Made by a program: the position numbers and the translations under genes. Below are positions 39,327 to 47,558 of a stretch of DNA of 64,000 nucleotides, piece after piece (the stretch's first letter is position 1; each line of letters starts with the position of its first letter). Where the stretch lies: positions 1 through 64,000 of the forward strand of contig NZ_QFRU01000025.1 in the NCBI RefSeq assembly GCF_003184905.1, given 5' to 3'. Under the pieces are notes generated by a model. That model saw only the letters and a program-made list of their open reading frames with translations, ran no database searches and had not been told where the DNA came from. The DNA comes from Bacillus sp. CGMCC 1.16541. Its GTDB lineage: Bacteria; Bacillota; Bacilli; Bacillales; Bacillaceae_H.

Positions 39327-40046
39327 CTATCCCTCTTTTACCGTTCCTATAATGGTTCCGTCTATTTTTGCTTCGCTAAGGAATCCTTCTTTATCAAAGT
39401 AAAACACCTGTGCTTGCTCATCAAACTCTTTCATCGTTTTGATTGGTTTATCTGTATAAATACTGATGTTATATTGACTTTTATCTTTGTTTTCAAAAGA
39501 AAAGGTGGTCTCTTCAATGTTTCGTTGTTGATTCATTTGAACAATATCAATCATTTGTTGTTTACGCTTCTGATCATTTTTCCACGTTTCTTTAAATGTA
39601 ATAAAAACACTTAAAGATGACTTTACTTCTTTATAGGAAGGGATAGGGTGTGTAATGTTTAATTCTTCATCTACTCCGTGTACAGGCGATATTGAAATGA
39701 CCACGTCTTCTCCTAGTTTTTCTTTCACAAGCGGTGTGAGTTCTGTTTCTGCTTGTTTCACCCACCATTCTTCAACAAAACTACTTGCCACATAGCCATT
39801 TTTCATCTTTTCAGCGTAAAAACGTTTATCTGGATGGCCTTTCGGATAGTAACTACCACCATATGATCCAAATTTCCAATTATACAAAGGTTCCACTAAC
39901 ACAAATTCTAGGTTATGTCGGTTTTCTAAGTACGTTTTCATTTCTGCTGCTTCTTTAGTCAATTTCACTTGATGTCGAATCGATAGCACACTTATCGTCA
40001 CGAAGATTGTTAGCAGAACCACGAAAACAATGTTACGCTTTTTCAC
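39327..40046 (-). CDS. Membrane-anchored extracytoplasmic protein, unknown function
   Basis: A 239-residue protein with an N-terminal membrane helix (NIVFVVLLTIFVTISVLSI) and a charged outer domain (NRHNLEFVLVEPLYNWKFGS, GHPDKRFYAEKMKNGYVASS, EEWWVKQAETELTPLVKEKL). The start of the outer domain resembles small YfjS/YjcZ-unrelated Bacillus surface proteins; no family can be named. It starts 25 bases after the XRE regulator gene and is very probably cotranscribed with it, so its amount should follow that regulator. Confidence 0.7.
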   Translation of the reverse strand: MKKRNIVFVVLLTIFVTISVLSIRHQVKLTKEAAEMKTYLENRHNLEFVLVEPLYNWKFGSYGGSYYPKGHPDKRFYAEKMKNGYVASSFVEEWWVKQAETELTPLVKEKLGEDVVISISPVHGVDEELNITHPIPSYKEVKSSLSVFITFKETWKNDQKRKQQMIDIVQMNQQRNIEETTFSFENKDKSQYNISIYTDKPIKTMKEFDEQAQVFYFDKEGFLSEAKIDGTIIGTVKEG

Positions 40047-40071
40047 GTTTCTCTTCCCCCTTTGTATATCA

Positions 40072-40527
40072 CTATTCTCCTTCTGTTAATTCACGAAAGC
40101 GGTCTATGCTGTCATCTTCATCAAATGAACTGAACCAACGATAATCTTCTTCATCTAAAATACGGTAATGCTGACTGATGTAATTTTGCTGGAGACGAAA
40201 TCGCCCTGCTTTTTTCACTTCACGCCACCATACATGTCCTCCCATCGTTTTATCTTTACGACGATCAAGGCCATCATGCGCAATTGTTTCAATGATTTCA
40301 AGCGGATCGTTTCCTAATACAGAATGAAGCACTTCGCTGTCTCGAAATAATGCACAGACTGCTACGGCATTTGTCCATCCCGCTTGTGTACGGCCCTTTT
40401 CAATTTGAACGAGTGTTTTTTTAGAGATCCCTATTACCTCGGCCATCTTCTCTTGTGAATATCCTTTTTCTGTACGAACTAATTTGATCTTATCAGAAAC
40501 GAGTTGAATAACTTTTTCTTTTTTCAT
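40072..40527 (-). CDS. XRE-family transcriptional regulator, autoregulated
   Basis: A 151-residue protein with an N-terminal Cro/CI helix-turn-helix (DKIKLVRTEKGYSQEKMAEV, IGISKKTLVQIEKGRTQAGW) and a C-terminal domain with several Trp residues (TMGGHVWWREVKKAGRFRLQ, QHYRILDEEDYRWFSSFDED). The latter is conserved-looking but not a known sensor. First gene of an apparent operon with the two surface proteins downstream. A perfect palindrome overlaps its promoter, suggesting autorepression. AGGAGC-type ribosome site (AAGGAGC) precedes the ATG. Confidence 0.82.
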   Translation of the reverse strand: MKKEKVIQLVSDKIKLVRTEKGYSQEKMAEVIGISKKTLVQIEKGRTQAGWTNAVAVCALFRDSEVLHSVLGNDPLEIIETIAHDGLDRRKDKTMGGHVWWREVKKAGRFRLQQNYISQHYRILDEEDYRWFSSFDEDDSIDRFRELTEGE

Positions 40528-40556
40528 AACAAGCTCCTTTATGTACTTTTTATCTC

Positions 40557-40578
40557 TATAGTGTAATTTTACACTATA
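40557..40578. promoter_or_regulatory. Perfect palindromic operator at the XRE promoter
   Basis: TATAGTGTAA-TT-TTACACTATA is a perfect 10+2+10 inverted repeat centred 40 bases upstream of the XRE start codon. On the minus strand it overlaps probable -10 elements (TATAAT or TATAGT), with TTGAAT upstream as -35. GTGTAA-N2-TTACAC is a typical XRE-type binding site. Confidence 0.72.
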
Positions 40579-40607
40579 TTATACATTTATGCTACTATTC
40601 AACAATT

Positions 40608-40802
40608 ATGTACGGTCTACCATTTCCTGTTTTCATTGAATTTGGCATGAACCTTTCTTTTAAAAAAGCTTGTGAAACGATTAACCCTTTTCTTAATAAG
40701 AACTACGTTGGAATGATAGCGAATACAGAAACGAGGATTGAACTACTCCCACTTTCACAAAAAAAAATCCACTATTCTTTAAGAAATAGCGGATTTTTTT
40801 AA
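40608..40802 (+). CDS. Doubtful small reading frame
   Basis: A 64-codon frame (ACETINPFLNKNYVGMIANT, ETRIELLPLS) that reads protein-like in its middle but has no ribosome site and runs through the terminator at 40758-40801. It could be the remnant of a longer gene. Low support. Confidence 0.2.
   Translation: MYGLPFPVFIEFGMNLSFKKACETINPFLNKNYVGMIANTETRIELLPLSQKKIHYSLRNSGFF
40758..40801 (+). terminator. Rho-independent terminator
   Basis: AAAAATCCACTATT pairs with AATAGCGGATTTTTTT (one mismatch). Confidence 0.7.
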
Positions 40803-40820
40803 ACGATTTAACTTGCCCAA

Positions 40821-40848
40821 CACCTTTTTAATAGCTTGTACATATACT
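40821..40848 (+). promoter_or_regulatory. Sigma-K-like promoter of the CotD-like gene
   Basis: CACC (40821-40824) and CATATACT (40841-40848) are 16 bases apart, fitting the mACm...CATAnnnT pattern of late mother-cell promoters, about 30 bases before the start codon. Confidence 0.45.
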
Positions 40849-40879
40849 GATAGCGACATAAAAAGAAAGGAGTTGATTG

Positions 40880-41062
40880 TTGATTATGATTCCTTGTTAC
40901 TCATACGGTCACGGCTTCAACTGTTGCACTCCTGCGGTTATTGTACCGACACCTACTTGTCCTACTACTCCTATTTACTATGTAAAACCTATCAATTTAT
41001 GCTCTTGTAGCTGCAGTTGCGGTAGAAAAGGCTCTACGAAACCAAAAAAGAAAAAGAAATAG
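40880..41062 (+). CDS. Small Cys-rich CotD-like protein (putative spore coat)
   Basis: A 60-residue protein started at TTG 40880 with AAAGGAG seven bases upstream (ATG at 40886 is the alternative). It has the layout of CotD-like coat proteins: aromatic/Gly start (CYSYGHGFNCCTPAVIVPTP), Pro/Thr/Tyr centre (TCPTTPIYYVKPINL), a cysteine cluster (CSCSCSCG) and a lysine tail (RKGSTKPKKKKK). Nine cysteines could cross-link. With the sigma-K-like promoter, a spore-coat role is likely but unproven. Confidence 0.6.
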   Translation: MIMIPCYSYGHGFNCCTPAVIVPTPTCPTTPIYYVKPINLCSCSCSCGRKGSTKPKKKKK

Positions 41063-41086
41063 TATGTATCATAAAATGCTTTTGTT

Positions 41087-41395
41087 GAGGCTGGAACATA
41101 AGTGTTTCAGCCGATAAGATACCCGAACTATTTATAGTTATATTCTATTAATAGTTCGGATTTTTTGATTAAAAACAAAGTTTAAAAGAATAGTGGAATG
41201 GAGCGCCGGACACTCGACTCCTGCGGGAAATAGAGGAAAGGCTGAGACTCCGCAGGAACGATGAGGCTCAAGTTCCTCCCCGCAAAAAGCGAGTAGCTGC
41301 AGTGAAATGGAACGAACTTGTTGTTGTAACATCACGATGACAGAAACGTTCTTGTACGTTTTTGAGTAGGAATCATTTCATTATGTCCCACTCTC
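41087..41395 (-). repeat. Structured interspersed repeat, copy A (full length)
   Basis: A 309-bp copy in inverse orientation to the other three. Ends are GAGGCTGGAACATAAG and (T)TATGTCCCACTCTC, forming an imperfect terminal inverted repeat. Inside are CCGAACTAT/ATAGTTCGG arms and a GC-rich core (41205-41300). It ends 22 bp past the stop codon of the GGDEF gene on the minus strand and lies in a convergent spacer. Confidence 0.85.
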
Positions 41396-41416
41396 TTTTT
41401 GATACGCGACCATTCT

Positions 41417-42364
41417 TTAAGCATGATAAAAACAGTACTGATTTTTCCCTTGTTTTTTCACTTTATAAAGAGCTTGATCGGCTTCACGTAATAAAGAGGA
41501 TATACTTTTTTCTCGTCCTTTATAACGTGTAATACCGATGCTTGTGGCCAATTCAATGGTCGAAAAATCCGAATAAGGTTCTTTGATAGCAGTCAGAATA
41601 CGGCATGCAATTTGCTCAGCTTCCTCTGTTTTCGTTAGCCCGGGAAACCACACAACAAATTCATCTCCACCTAAACGAACCGCAATATCAGTTGAGCGAA
41701 TTTGCTGTTTAATTCGTTTAGCCACTTCTTTTAACACAAAATCACCAACTTCATGTCCGAGTGTGTCATTAATCTGTTTAAAATGATCAAGATCTAAAAA
41801 CATTATTGTGCCTTCATCTTGTTCGTGAACGTTTTGTTCAAATTGCGTATAAAGAAAATGGCGGTTATACAATCTTGTTAATGTATCAAGTACAGCTATC
41901 TCATTTAACTCCAGCACATACATAAAAAACTGAGCAAGTCGTTCAAATGTTTCAACGTCACTTTCTGTAAAAACAGAAGGCTTCGAATCGACTGCACAAA
42001 GAGTGCCAAAAATATCGCCACTCTTCATATAAATAGGCACACCCATGTATGAACCTATATTTGCTTCTTCAATGACAGATTTGTCACAAGGAAGAAATTG
42101 CTTTTTCATATCATTAATTAACATTGGTTCTCGTTCTGCGAATACAAATTGACAAACAGAATCTTTTAAATCAATGGTCATTCCTTCAGTTATTTGACAA
42201 CCTGTTTTATTGTCTTTTAATTTCAATACAGAAAATGTTTCATCTGTAATTCGTCCTAAAAAGATCATTTTTCCAACCATATATGTATTCACAAGTTCTA
42301 ATAAATCAGCTGTCGCTTCTTCAAAGCTTTTGTAATTTGAGCTCTTTTCTCTAAATACCATCAT
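41417..42364 (-). CDS. GAF-GGDEF diguanylate cyclase
   Basis: A 315-residue soluble protein. A GAF sensor spans residues 10-150 (VCQFVFAEREPMLINDMKKQ, IGSYMGVPIYMKSGDIFGTL, CAVDSKPSVFTESDVETFER). The GGDEF domain follows: DTLTRLYNRHFLY, MFLDLDHFKQINDTLGHEVG, active-site RLGGDEFVVW and LATSIGITRYKG. An intact GGDEF implies c-di-GMP synthesis from GTP. An RxxD inhibitory site is not obvious. AAGGTGAG precedes the ATG. Monocistronic; the signal bound by GAF is unknown. Confidence 0.9.
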   Translation of the reverse strand: MMVFREKSSNYKSFEEATADLLELVNTYMVGKMIFLGRITDETFSVLKLKDNKTGCQITEGMTIDLKDSVCQFVFAEREPMLINDMKKQFLPCDKSVIEEANIGSYMGVPIYMKSGDIFGTLCAVDSKPSVFTESDVETFERLAQFFMYVLELNEIAVLDTLTRLYNRHFLYTQFEQNVHEQDEGTIMFLDLDHFKQINDTLGHEVGDFVLKEVAKRIKQQIRSTDIAVRLGGDEFVVWFPGLTKTEEAEQIACRILTAIKEPYSDFSTIELATSIGITRYKGREKSISSLLREADQALYKVKKQGKNQYCFYHA

Positions 42365-42465
42365 CTCACCTTCCTACTTTTACTTACTCCCAAATCTTTC
42401 AACATCTTCTTATATAGTAGCATACTTCGTTTCTTTCTAGATGTGTCATATGTCATCACTTACAC

Positions 42466-42495
42466 AAAAAACCGCCCCTAAAAAGGACGGTTTTT
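42466..42495 (-). terminator. Terminator of the qox operon
   Basis: AAAACCGTCC pairs with GGGGCGGTTTTTT on the minus strand, right after qoxD. Confidence 0.85.
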
Positions 42496-42499
42496 CATC

Positions 42500-42802
42500 T
42501 TAATGGTTAAAGTGATCGGCTAAAATCCACAATGAACCAACAACAATACAGATTGCAATAAAGAAACTGTATAGCATGTTTGCGATCTGAATTTTTCCGT
42601 TTTCGCCTTCTGCCATATGCATGAACATGACTAACTGCATCACTGCTTGTAAAATCGCTAACACCATGATAAGGACCATTGTAATTCCTTTTGATAAAGG
42701 AGCTAGCACAACAAGCCCTAGAGCTGCGAATGTTAATGCTAATGAAAGGATAAGTCCAAACACATGGCTAAGCGGAAAGCCAGCTTTTTGGTTGTTTTCC
42801 AT
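42500..42802 (-). CDS. qoxD: Quinol oxidase aa3 subunit IV
   Basis: A 100-residue subunit with three membrane helices (SHVFGLILSLALTFAALGLV, GITMVLIMVLAILQAVMQLV, LYSFFIAICIVVGSLWILAD) and the motif QLVMFMHMAEGENGK typical of CyoD/QoxD. It stabilises the oxidase complex. It is slightly shorter than B. subtilis QoxD (124). It starts one base after qoxC ends; last gene of qoxABCD. Confidence 0.93.
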   Translation of the reverse strand: MENNQKAGFPLSHVFGLILSLALTFAALGLVVLAPLSKGITMVLIMVLAILQAVMQLVMFMHMAEGENGKIQIANMLYSFFIAICIVVGSLWILADHFNH

Positions 42803-42803
42803 A

Positions 42804-43406
42804 TTACAACAATCCTTTCAAGTAAACTAGTGTGAAAATGAAAATCCAAACAACATCTAAGAAGTGCCAGTATAAACCGATGATGAACACTTTACGTGCT
42901 GTAACCGGCGTTAATCCACGCTTCACCAACTGGATAATCACAAGAATCGCCCATGCAATACCCATTGTTACGTGAAGACCGTGTGTTCCAAGTAACGTAA
43001 AGAACGCTGACCCGAATCCACTTGTTTGAATCGTTAATCCTTCATGTACGTAATGAATGAACTCAGCAATCTCAACGTATAAGAATCCTGCACCAAGTAA
43101 AAGGGTAATCACAAACCATGTCAGTAATCCTTTTAAATCGTTATTACGCATTTTAAAAATCGCAATACCCATTGTAAAACTACTTACTAAAAGTAAGATC
43201 GTTTCAATCATAAAGTCTTTCACGATGAACAAGTCAGCTTGGGTAGGACCCATCGCTGTTCTTGTTTCATACGTTAAATACGTGACAAATAGCGTCGCAA
43301 ATAGGGCAATCTCCGCTCCTAGGAATAGCCAGAAGCCTAGGATGTTCATACGACTTTGTTCTTGTTGGTACTCAAGAGGTAATGAAGTATCTAATTTCCC
43401 AGCCAT
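42804..43406 (-). CDS. qoxC: Quinol oxidase aa3 subunit III
   Basis: A 200-residue CtaE/QoxC-type subunit with five membrane helices: NILGFWLFLGAEIALFATLF, TILLLVSSFTMGIAIF, GLLTWFVITLLLGAGFLYVE, LLGTHGLHVTMGIAWAILVI and VFIIGLYWHFLDVVWIFIFT. Its start overlaps the qoxB stop codon by one base. Part of the proton-pumping menaquinol oxidase. Confidence 0.95.
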   Translation of the reverse strand: MAGKLDTSLPLEYQQEQSRMNILGFWLFLGAEIALFATLFVTYLTYETRTAMGPTQADLFIVKDFMIETILLLVSSFTMGIAIFKMRNNDLKGLLTWFVITLLLGAGFLYVEIAEFIHYVHEGLTIQTSGFGSAFFTLLGTHGLHVTMGIAWAILVIIQLVKRGLTPVTARKVFIIGLYWHFLDVVWIFIFTLVYLKGLL

Positions 43407-45349
43407 TATTTGTCACCTCCCGTAATACCTTCGATTTTTTTCACTTCATCTACACTTACGTAGAATCCATCGTCATAATCAAATGAGCGTACAGCTAAAC
43501 AGATTAAAATACCTGCTAATGCTGCAATTGCAATACCAAACCAGCTCCATACAAGTGCGAAACCACCGACGAACCAGAAAGCACCAGAGATGAATGGAAC
43601 ACCAGAATTACTTGGCATATGGATTGGTTTTAAATCTTCAACTTTTAATTTATCTTGACCTGTTTTCTTCATGTGCCAGAAGAAGTCTAAACGGTCAACT
43701 GTTGGTACTTTTGCAAAGTTATAAAATTGAACCGGTGATTGTGTCCAGAACTCAAGTGTACGAGCATCCCACGGATCACCTGTTGTATCACGCTCACCGT
43801 ATTTAATACTCCAAATGATGTTCCATACGATGATTAAGAATCCAATACCCATTAAGAAGGCACCCACTGTTGCTGTCATGTTTAGTCCAGTCCATCCAAG
43901 GTCACCTGAGTATGTTTGCATACGACGCGTCATACCGTCTAGACCTAGGAAGTACATTGGGAAGAAACATACATTAAATCCAACAACGAAAATCCAGAAT
44001 GAAAGCTTTCCTAACTTCTCGTTTAACATATGACCAAACATTTTTGGATACCAGTAGTATAAACCTGCGAAACAAGCAAATACCGTACCCGAAATTAGTA
44101 CATAGTGGAAATGAGCAATTAAGAAATAACTGTTGTGATATTGATAATCTGCTGTTGCCATTGCAAGCATAACCCCTGTTACCCCACCGGCAACGAAGTT
44201 TGGAATGAATGCTAATGACCAAAGCATTGACGTTGTAAATTTAATTCGACCTTTATAAAGCGTAAATAGCCAGTTAAAGATTTTAACTCCTGTTGGTACG
44301 GCAATTAACATCGTTGAAATAGAGAAGAACGAGTTAACTGCTGGTGCGTTACCCATTGTAAAGAAGTGATGCACCCATACGATGTAACTTAAAAATGCAA
44401 TTCCGACCATTGAGTAAACCATCGCTTTGTAACCAAATAGGTTTTTACGTGCGTGTGTACTAATGATCTCAGAGAAAATACCGAATGCCGGTAAAATAAC
44501 GATATATACTTCAGGGTGACCCCAAATCCAGAATAAGTTACTCCAGAACATTGGTAACCCGTCGTTTGCGACTGTAAAGAATGCTCCACCAAAAATACGG
44601 TCAATTGTCATAAGTGCTAATGCAACTGTTAATACAGGGAAAGCAAAAATGATAATGATTGACGTAATTAACACTGACCATGTGAACATTGGCATCATCA
44701 TTAACTTCATGCCTGGTGCACGCATTTTTAAAATGGTCACTAAGAAGTTAATCCCTGTTAAAAGTGTACCAATCCCAGAAATTTGCAACGCAATTGCGTA
44801 GTAGTTATTGTTTACGCCATCTGTGTACTCTGTTCCAGCGTAAGGGAAGTAACTCGTCCACCCAGCATCAGGTGAACCACCGATAACGAATGCAATGTTA
44901 AAGAGCATCGCACCCATTAAAAATGTCCAGAAACTGACTGCGTTTAAGAACGGATATGCAACGTCACGCGCTCCAATTTGAAGCGGTACAATCACGTTCA
45001 TTAAACCAATTAAAAATGGCATTGCCATGAAAAGAATCATGATTACACCATGTGCTGAGAATACCTCATTGTAATGGTGTGCGTTTAAAATATTTAGTTC
45101 TGGTAACGCTAATTGCATACGAATCATTAGCGCGTCGACCCCACCGCGGAATAACATTAATAGTGCAGCGAGGATATACATGATACCTAATTTTTTATGG
45201 TCAACCGTTGTTAGCCATTCTGTCCATAACCATTTCCATTTTTTGAAATATGTCAAAACGAAAACGATACCGATGATCGACATAACAATCGCAACATCTG
45301 CAGCATAGATGGCTGGTTCACCAGTGACGAAAAATTCATCCCATTTCAT
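43406..45349 (-). CDS. qoxB: Quinol oxidase aa3 subunit I
   Basis: A 647-residue catalytic subunit with about 14-15 membrane helices. Heme a and a3/CuB ligands are visible in NAHHYNEVFSAHGVIMILF, the H-E-Y motif WGHPEVYIVILPAFG (Tyr-His crosslink), VWVHHFFTMG and FHYVLISG (HFHYVL). It reduces O2 to water using menaquinol electrons and pumps protons. Length agrees with B. subtilis QoxB (649). Confidence 0.97.
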   Translation of the reverse strand: MKWDEFFVTGEPAIYAADVAIVMSIIGIVFVLTYFKKWKWLWTEWLTTVDHKKLGIMYILAALLMLFRGGVDALMIRMQLALPELNILNAHHYNEVFSAHGVIMILFMAMPFLIGLMNVIVPLQIGARDVAYPFLNAVSFWTFLMGAMLFNIAFVIGGSPDAGWTSYFPYAGTEYTDGVNNNYYAIALQISGIGTLLTGINFLVTILKMRAPGMKLMMMPMFTWSVLITSIIIIFAFPVLTVALALMTIDRIFGGAFFTVANDGLPMFWSNLFWIWGHPEVYIVILPAFGIFSEIISTHARKNLFGYKAMVYSMVGIAFLSYIVWVHHFFTMGNAPAVNSFFSISTMLIAVPTGVKIFNWLFTLYKGRIKFTTSMLWSLAFIPNFVAGGVTGVMLAMATADYQYHNSYFLIAHFHYVLISGTVFACFAGLYYWYPKMFGHMLNEKLGKLSFWIFVVGFNVCFFPMYFLGLDGMTRRMQTYSGDLGWTGLNMTATVGAFLMGIGFLIIVWNIIWSIKYGERDTTGDPWDARTLEFWTQSPVQFYNFAKVPTVDRLDFFWHMKKTGQDKLKVEDLKPIHMPSNSGVPFISGAFWFVGGFALVWSWFGIAIAALAGILICLAVRSFDYDDGFYVSVDEVKKIEGITGGDK

Positions 45350-45375
45350 CTATTTATCCTCCAATCATTTACGCT

Positions 45376-46353
45376 TTAGTGACTGCTATGGTCTTTGTGG
45401 TCTTCATGGTCTTCTTCTTTTTCTTTGTCATCTCCATGACTTCCGTGACTACCATGACCACCGTGACCTTTGTTTTGTCCACGCTCATCAACTTTACCTG
45501 GAATGTAAGCATCTGTTGCGTGGTTAACCCAGTCTAAGTGCGTGTTGTTAAATGTCATGCGACCAACAACACCTGGTTCTAATAATTGATCATACTTTTC
45601 TTCTGTTAATGGTTCAGCTGTATTTTTCACATCTGATACCCATTGCTCGTAGTCTTCATCAGTCATTGCTTGCACTTCAAATTCCATATCAGTAAAGTGC
45701 TCACCTGAATAGTTTCCACTACGTCCCATGTAAGAACCTGGGTTATCAGCTTGTAAATATAAATCCATTGCCATGTTGTTCATGTTGTATTTCATTCCGC
45801 CAAGCTCTGGTACCCAGAATGCATTCATCGGACCAGCTGACGTTAACTCGAAGCGAATAGGTGTATCTTCTGGAATGTTAACGTAGTTGACAGTTTCAAT
45901 GTTTTCTTCAGGATAACTGAAAATCCATTTCCAGTTCGCTGATGTTACATGAATTGTAATTGGTTCTCTTTGTTCTTGCCCTTCAGCAGCAGCTGGCGGC
46001 TTTTCTAATTCGTAGATTGATTGAACCGTTGGAATCGCTAATAAAATTAAAATGATAACCGGGAATGCTGTCCAAATGATCTCCATTAAAAGGTTACCCT
46101 CTTGCTCTGGTGGCTCATAGTCCATGTTATCCGGTCTTTCACGATATTTAATAAGTACAAATGCAAAAATTGCAAAGACAACTACAATAACAATCAACAT
46201 TAACCAAAATGACCATACAATCAAATCAGCTTGATTTTTTGCAACTGGCCCTTGCGGATTTAAAACAGCTAAGTCTGAACATCCACTTAAAATCAGTAGA
46301 GACAGTGAAGAAAGTAATGCTGTTAATCTCCAAAAACCTTTTGTCGGCTTCAC
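45376..46353 (-). CDS. qoxA: Quinol oxidase aa3 subunit II (lipoprotein)
   Basis: A 325-residue subunit starting at GTG 46353, with AAAGGAG eight bases upstream. Signal peptide with lipobox LSGC gives lipidation; then DLAVLNPQGPVAKNQADLIV, typical of QoxA. Two membrane helices and a cupredoxin domain follow (TSANWKWIFSYPEENIETVN, AFWVPELGGMKYNMNNMAMD). The CuA cysteines of cytochrome c oxidases are absent (the site reads SGNYSGEHF), confirming quinol as donor. The C-terminus is His/Gly/Asp/Lys-rich (GHGGHGSHGSHGDD), possibly metal-binding. First gene of qoxABCD. Confidence 0.95.
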   Translation of the reverse strand: MKPTKGFWRLTALLSSLSLLILSGCSDLAVLNPQGPVAKNQADLIVWSFWLMLIVIVVVFAIFAFVLIKYRERPDNMDYEPPEQEGNLLMEIIWTAFPVIILILLAIPTVQSIYELEKPPAAAEGQEQREPITIHVTSANWKWIFSYPEENIETVNYVNIPEDTPIRFELTSAGPMNAFWVPELGGMKYNMNNMAMDLYLQADNPGSYMGRSGNYSGEHFTDMEFEVQAMTDEDYEQWVSDVKNTAEPLTEEKYDQLLEPGVVGRMTFNNTHLDWVNHATDAYIPGKVDERGQNKGHGGHGSHGSHGDDKEKEEDHEDHKDHSSH

Positions 46354-46409
46354 TAAAAACTCTCCTTTCCAAAACACAAATTCTACTCAAATGTTAAATG
46401 TAAGAAACC

Positions 46410-46434
46410 TACATTCTCTAACATATAGAATGTA
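46410..46434. promoter_or_regulatory. Hairpin in the qox 5' leader
   Basis: TACATTCT and AGAATGTA form a perfect 8-bp stem with a 9-base loop about 60 bases upstream of the qoxA start, inside the likely untranslated leader. Confidence 0.5.
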
Positions 46435-46485
46435 AAGTTTACGATTAATTAAGCCTTCAATCTACAACAAAGAAAAATTATACTA

Positions 46486-46501
46486 TACAATTTAAATTGT
46501 A
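46486..46501. promoter_or_regulatory. Perfect 16-bp palindrome at the probable qox promoter
   Basis: TACAATTTAAATTGTA is perfectly symmetrical. On the minus strand it lies just upstream of TATAAT (complement of 46477-46482), within the -35/-10 spacer, a position suited to a repressor. Confidence 0.5.
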
Positions 46502-46890
46502 ATACAAGATACAATTTTTTTCGTCATATTCTATTAAAATCATTTAATAAAAATATACTAATATAGTAATAATTTAACTGCAGACGAAGGTTACCCTGCC
46601 ACTGGCATATTCTAGCACACTTTTTTTCAGTAATAAATGTAAATAACAGGATTTACACGGTAAAACCCGTCAAAACCGGTTTGTTATTCCAAGAAAACGT
46701 TATCTAAAAGCGTTATCATCCCTTTTATATCAACGAAATATAACATTATTGAACGTTTTGTGACAAAAAATAAACAGATTTTTGAACAGATAAAATGACA
46801 CAGAAATGACACTTTTCACCATCAACAAAGCCGCTATTTTCCTCGTTTTTTCTCCTATATATTCTTATGTTTAGAAAAGATTTTACATAC
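46502..46890. other. Intergenic spacer upstream of qoxABCD
   Basis: AT-rich, with no supported gene. A 60-codon minus-strand frame at 46746-46928 runs through a terminator and lacks a ribosome site. TTTTGTGACAAAAA near 46758 is a partial redox-regulator-like half-site but not a full match. Confidence 0.5.
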
Positions 46891-46916
46891 AAAAAAACCG
46901 ACATGCCCCATGTCGA
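46891..46916 (-). terminator. Terminator
   Basis: CGACAT-loop-ATGTCG followed by GTTTTTTT on the minus strand; closes the gene at 47007. Confidence 0.75.
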
Positions 46917-47006
46917 TTTTCTGAACAAATAAAGATATAAAATGTTTTACTTATCTTCCTCTTGTGATACGTGAATGTTAGGCAGCAGAAAATGTTTCAC
47001 CGATTT

Positions 47007-47558
47007 TTATTGCTGTTTCATCCACGTTTGAAGCGTCACATCGTCTCCTTCAGCATTCAAGAGCGTAATATCTGCTGGAAAAGTACGTTTAACTTCTTCG
47101 GTAATCTTTTCATATAGAATAAAGTAATCAGTATTTGGAACGCGTAAGTCAAACGAATAGTTATCTTCAGGTAATCGTGCTTTTAATCGGTAAATGTCAT
47201 TGTTAGGGTTTTGTCCAACAAAGATGCCATATAACCCTTTGTTTGTTTCAATATCATCGTAGTCTACTAGATTATTCACACGACTGCTCACAACAATTTT
47301 CAACTTCTGATTCCAACCTTTTTTTAAAATTGCATAGCCTCCAATTTCGTTAGGTAATGCATACAAAGCAATATATGTATTTGAGTTTCCAACTTGCTGA
47401 AAATCTTGCACCTTCAAATCAATTTGCTCTCTCGTATTATCTCGATTTTCCCAATGTGTAAGTTCTTGTTCAATTGCTTTCACTTCATATGGAATTTGGT
47501 ATTGGATGTATTGGTACGCAACGATCACTATTCCAACAACAAGTATAAACGCAATCAT
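47007..47558 (-). CDS. Membrane-anchored protein of unknown function
   Basis: A 183-residue protein (from ATG 47558) with an N-terminal membrane helix (MIAFILVVGIVIVAYQYIQY) and a soluble outer domain (LALYALPNEIGGYAILKKG-like, DYDDIETNKGLYGIFVGQNP, DDIYRLKARLPEDNYSFDLR). ATG 47558 has almost no spacing to its AGGAAG, while AAGGTGAAGG stands well placed before an in-frame ATT (47574-47576 region) that would add IRKVGR. A non-ATG start is thus possible. Family not recognised. Monocistronic. Confidence 0.65.
   Translation of the reverse strand: MIAFILVVGIVIVAYQYIQYQIPYEVKAIEQELTHWENRDNTREQIDLKVQDFQQVGNSNTYIALYALPNEIGGYAILKKGWNQKLKIVVSSRVNNLVDYDDIETNKGLYGIFVGQNPNNDIYRLKARLPEDNYSFDLRVPNTDYFILYEKITEEVKRTFPADITLLNAEGDDVTLQTWMKQQ

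Noticed and set aside
41138-41335. 65-codon frame and its relatives in other repeat copies (for example 56124-56339)
   Set aside because: The frames share the same peptide (LQQQVRSI...) only because they lie inside the same repeated DNA element; they have no ribosome site and are broken in copies B and D.
46750-46775. TTTTGTGACAAAAA as a possible Rex or Fnr site upstream of qox
   Set aside because: Only a half-match; the inverted half needed for a Rex site is not present at the right spacing.
46746-46928. 60-codon minus-strand frame
   Set aside because: It runs through a terminator hairpin, has no ribosome site and low-complexity composition.
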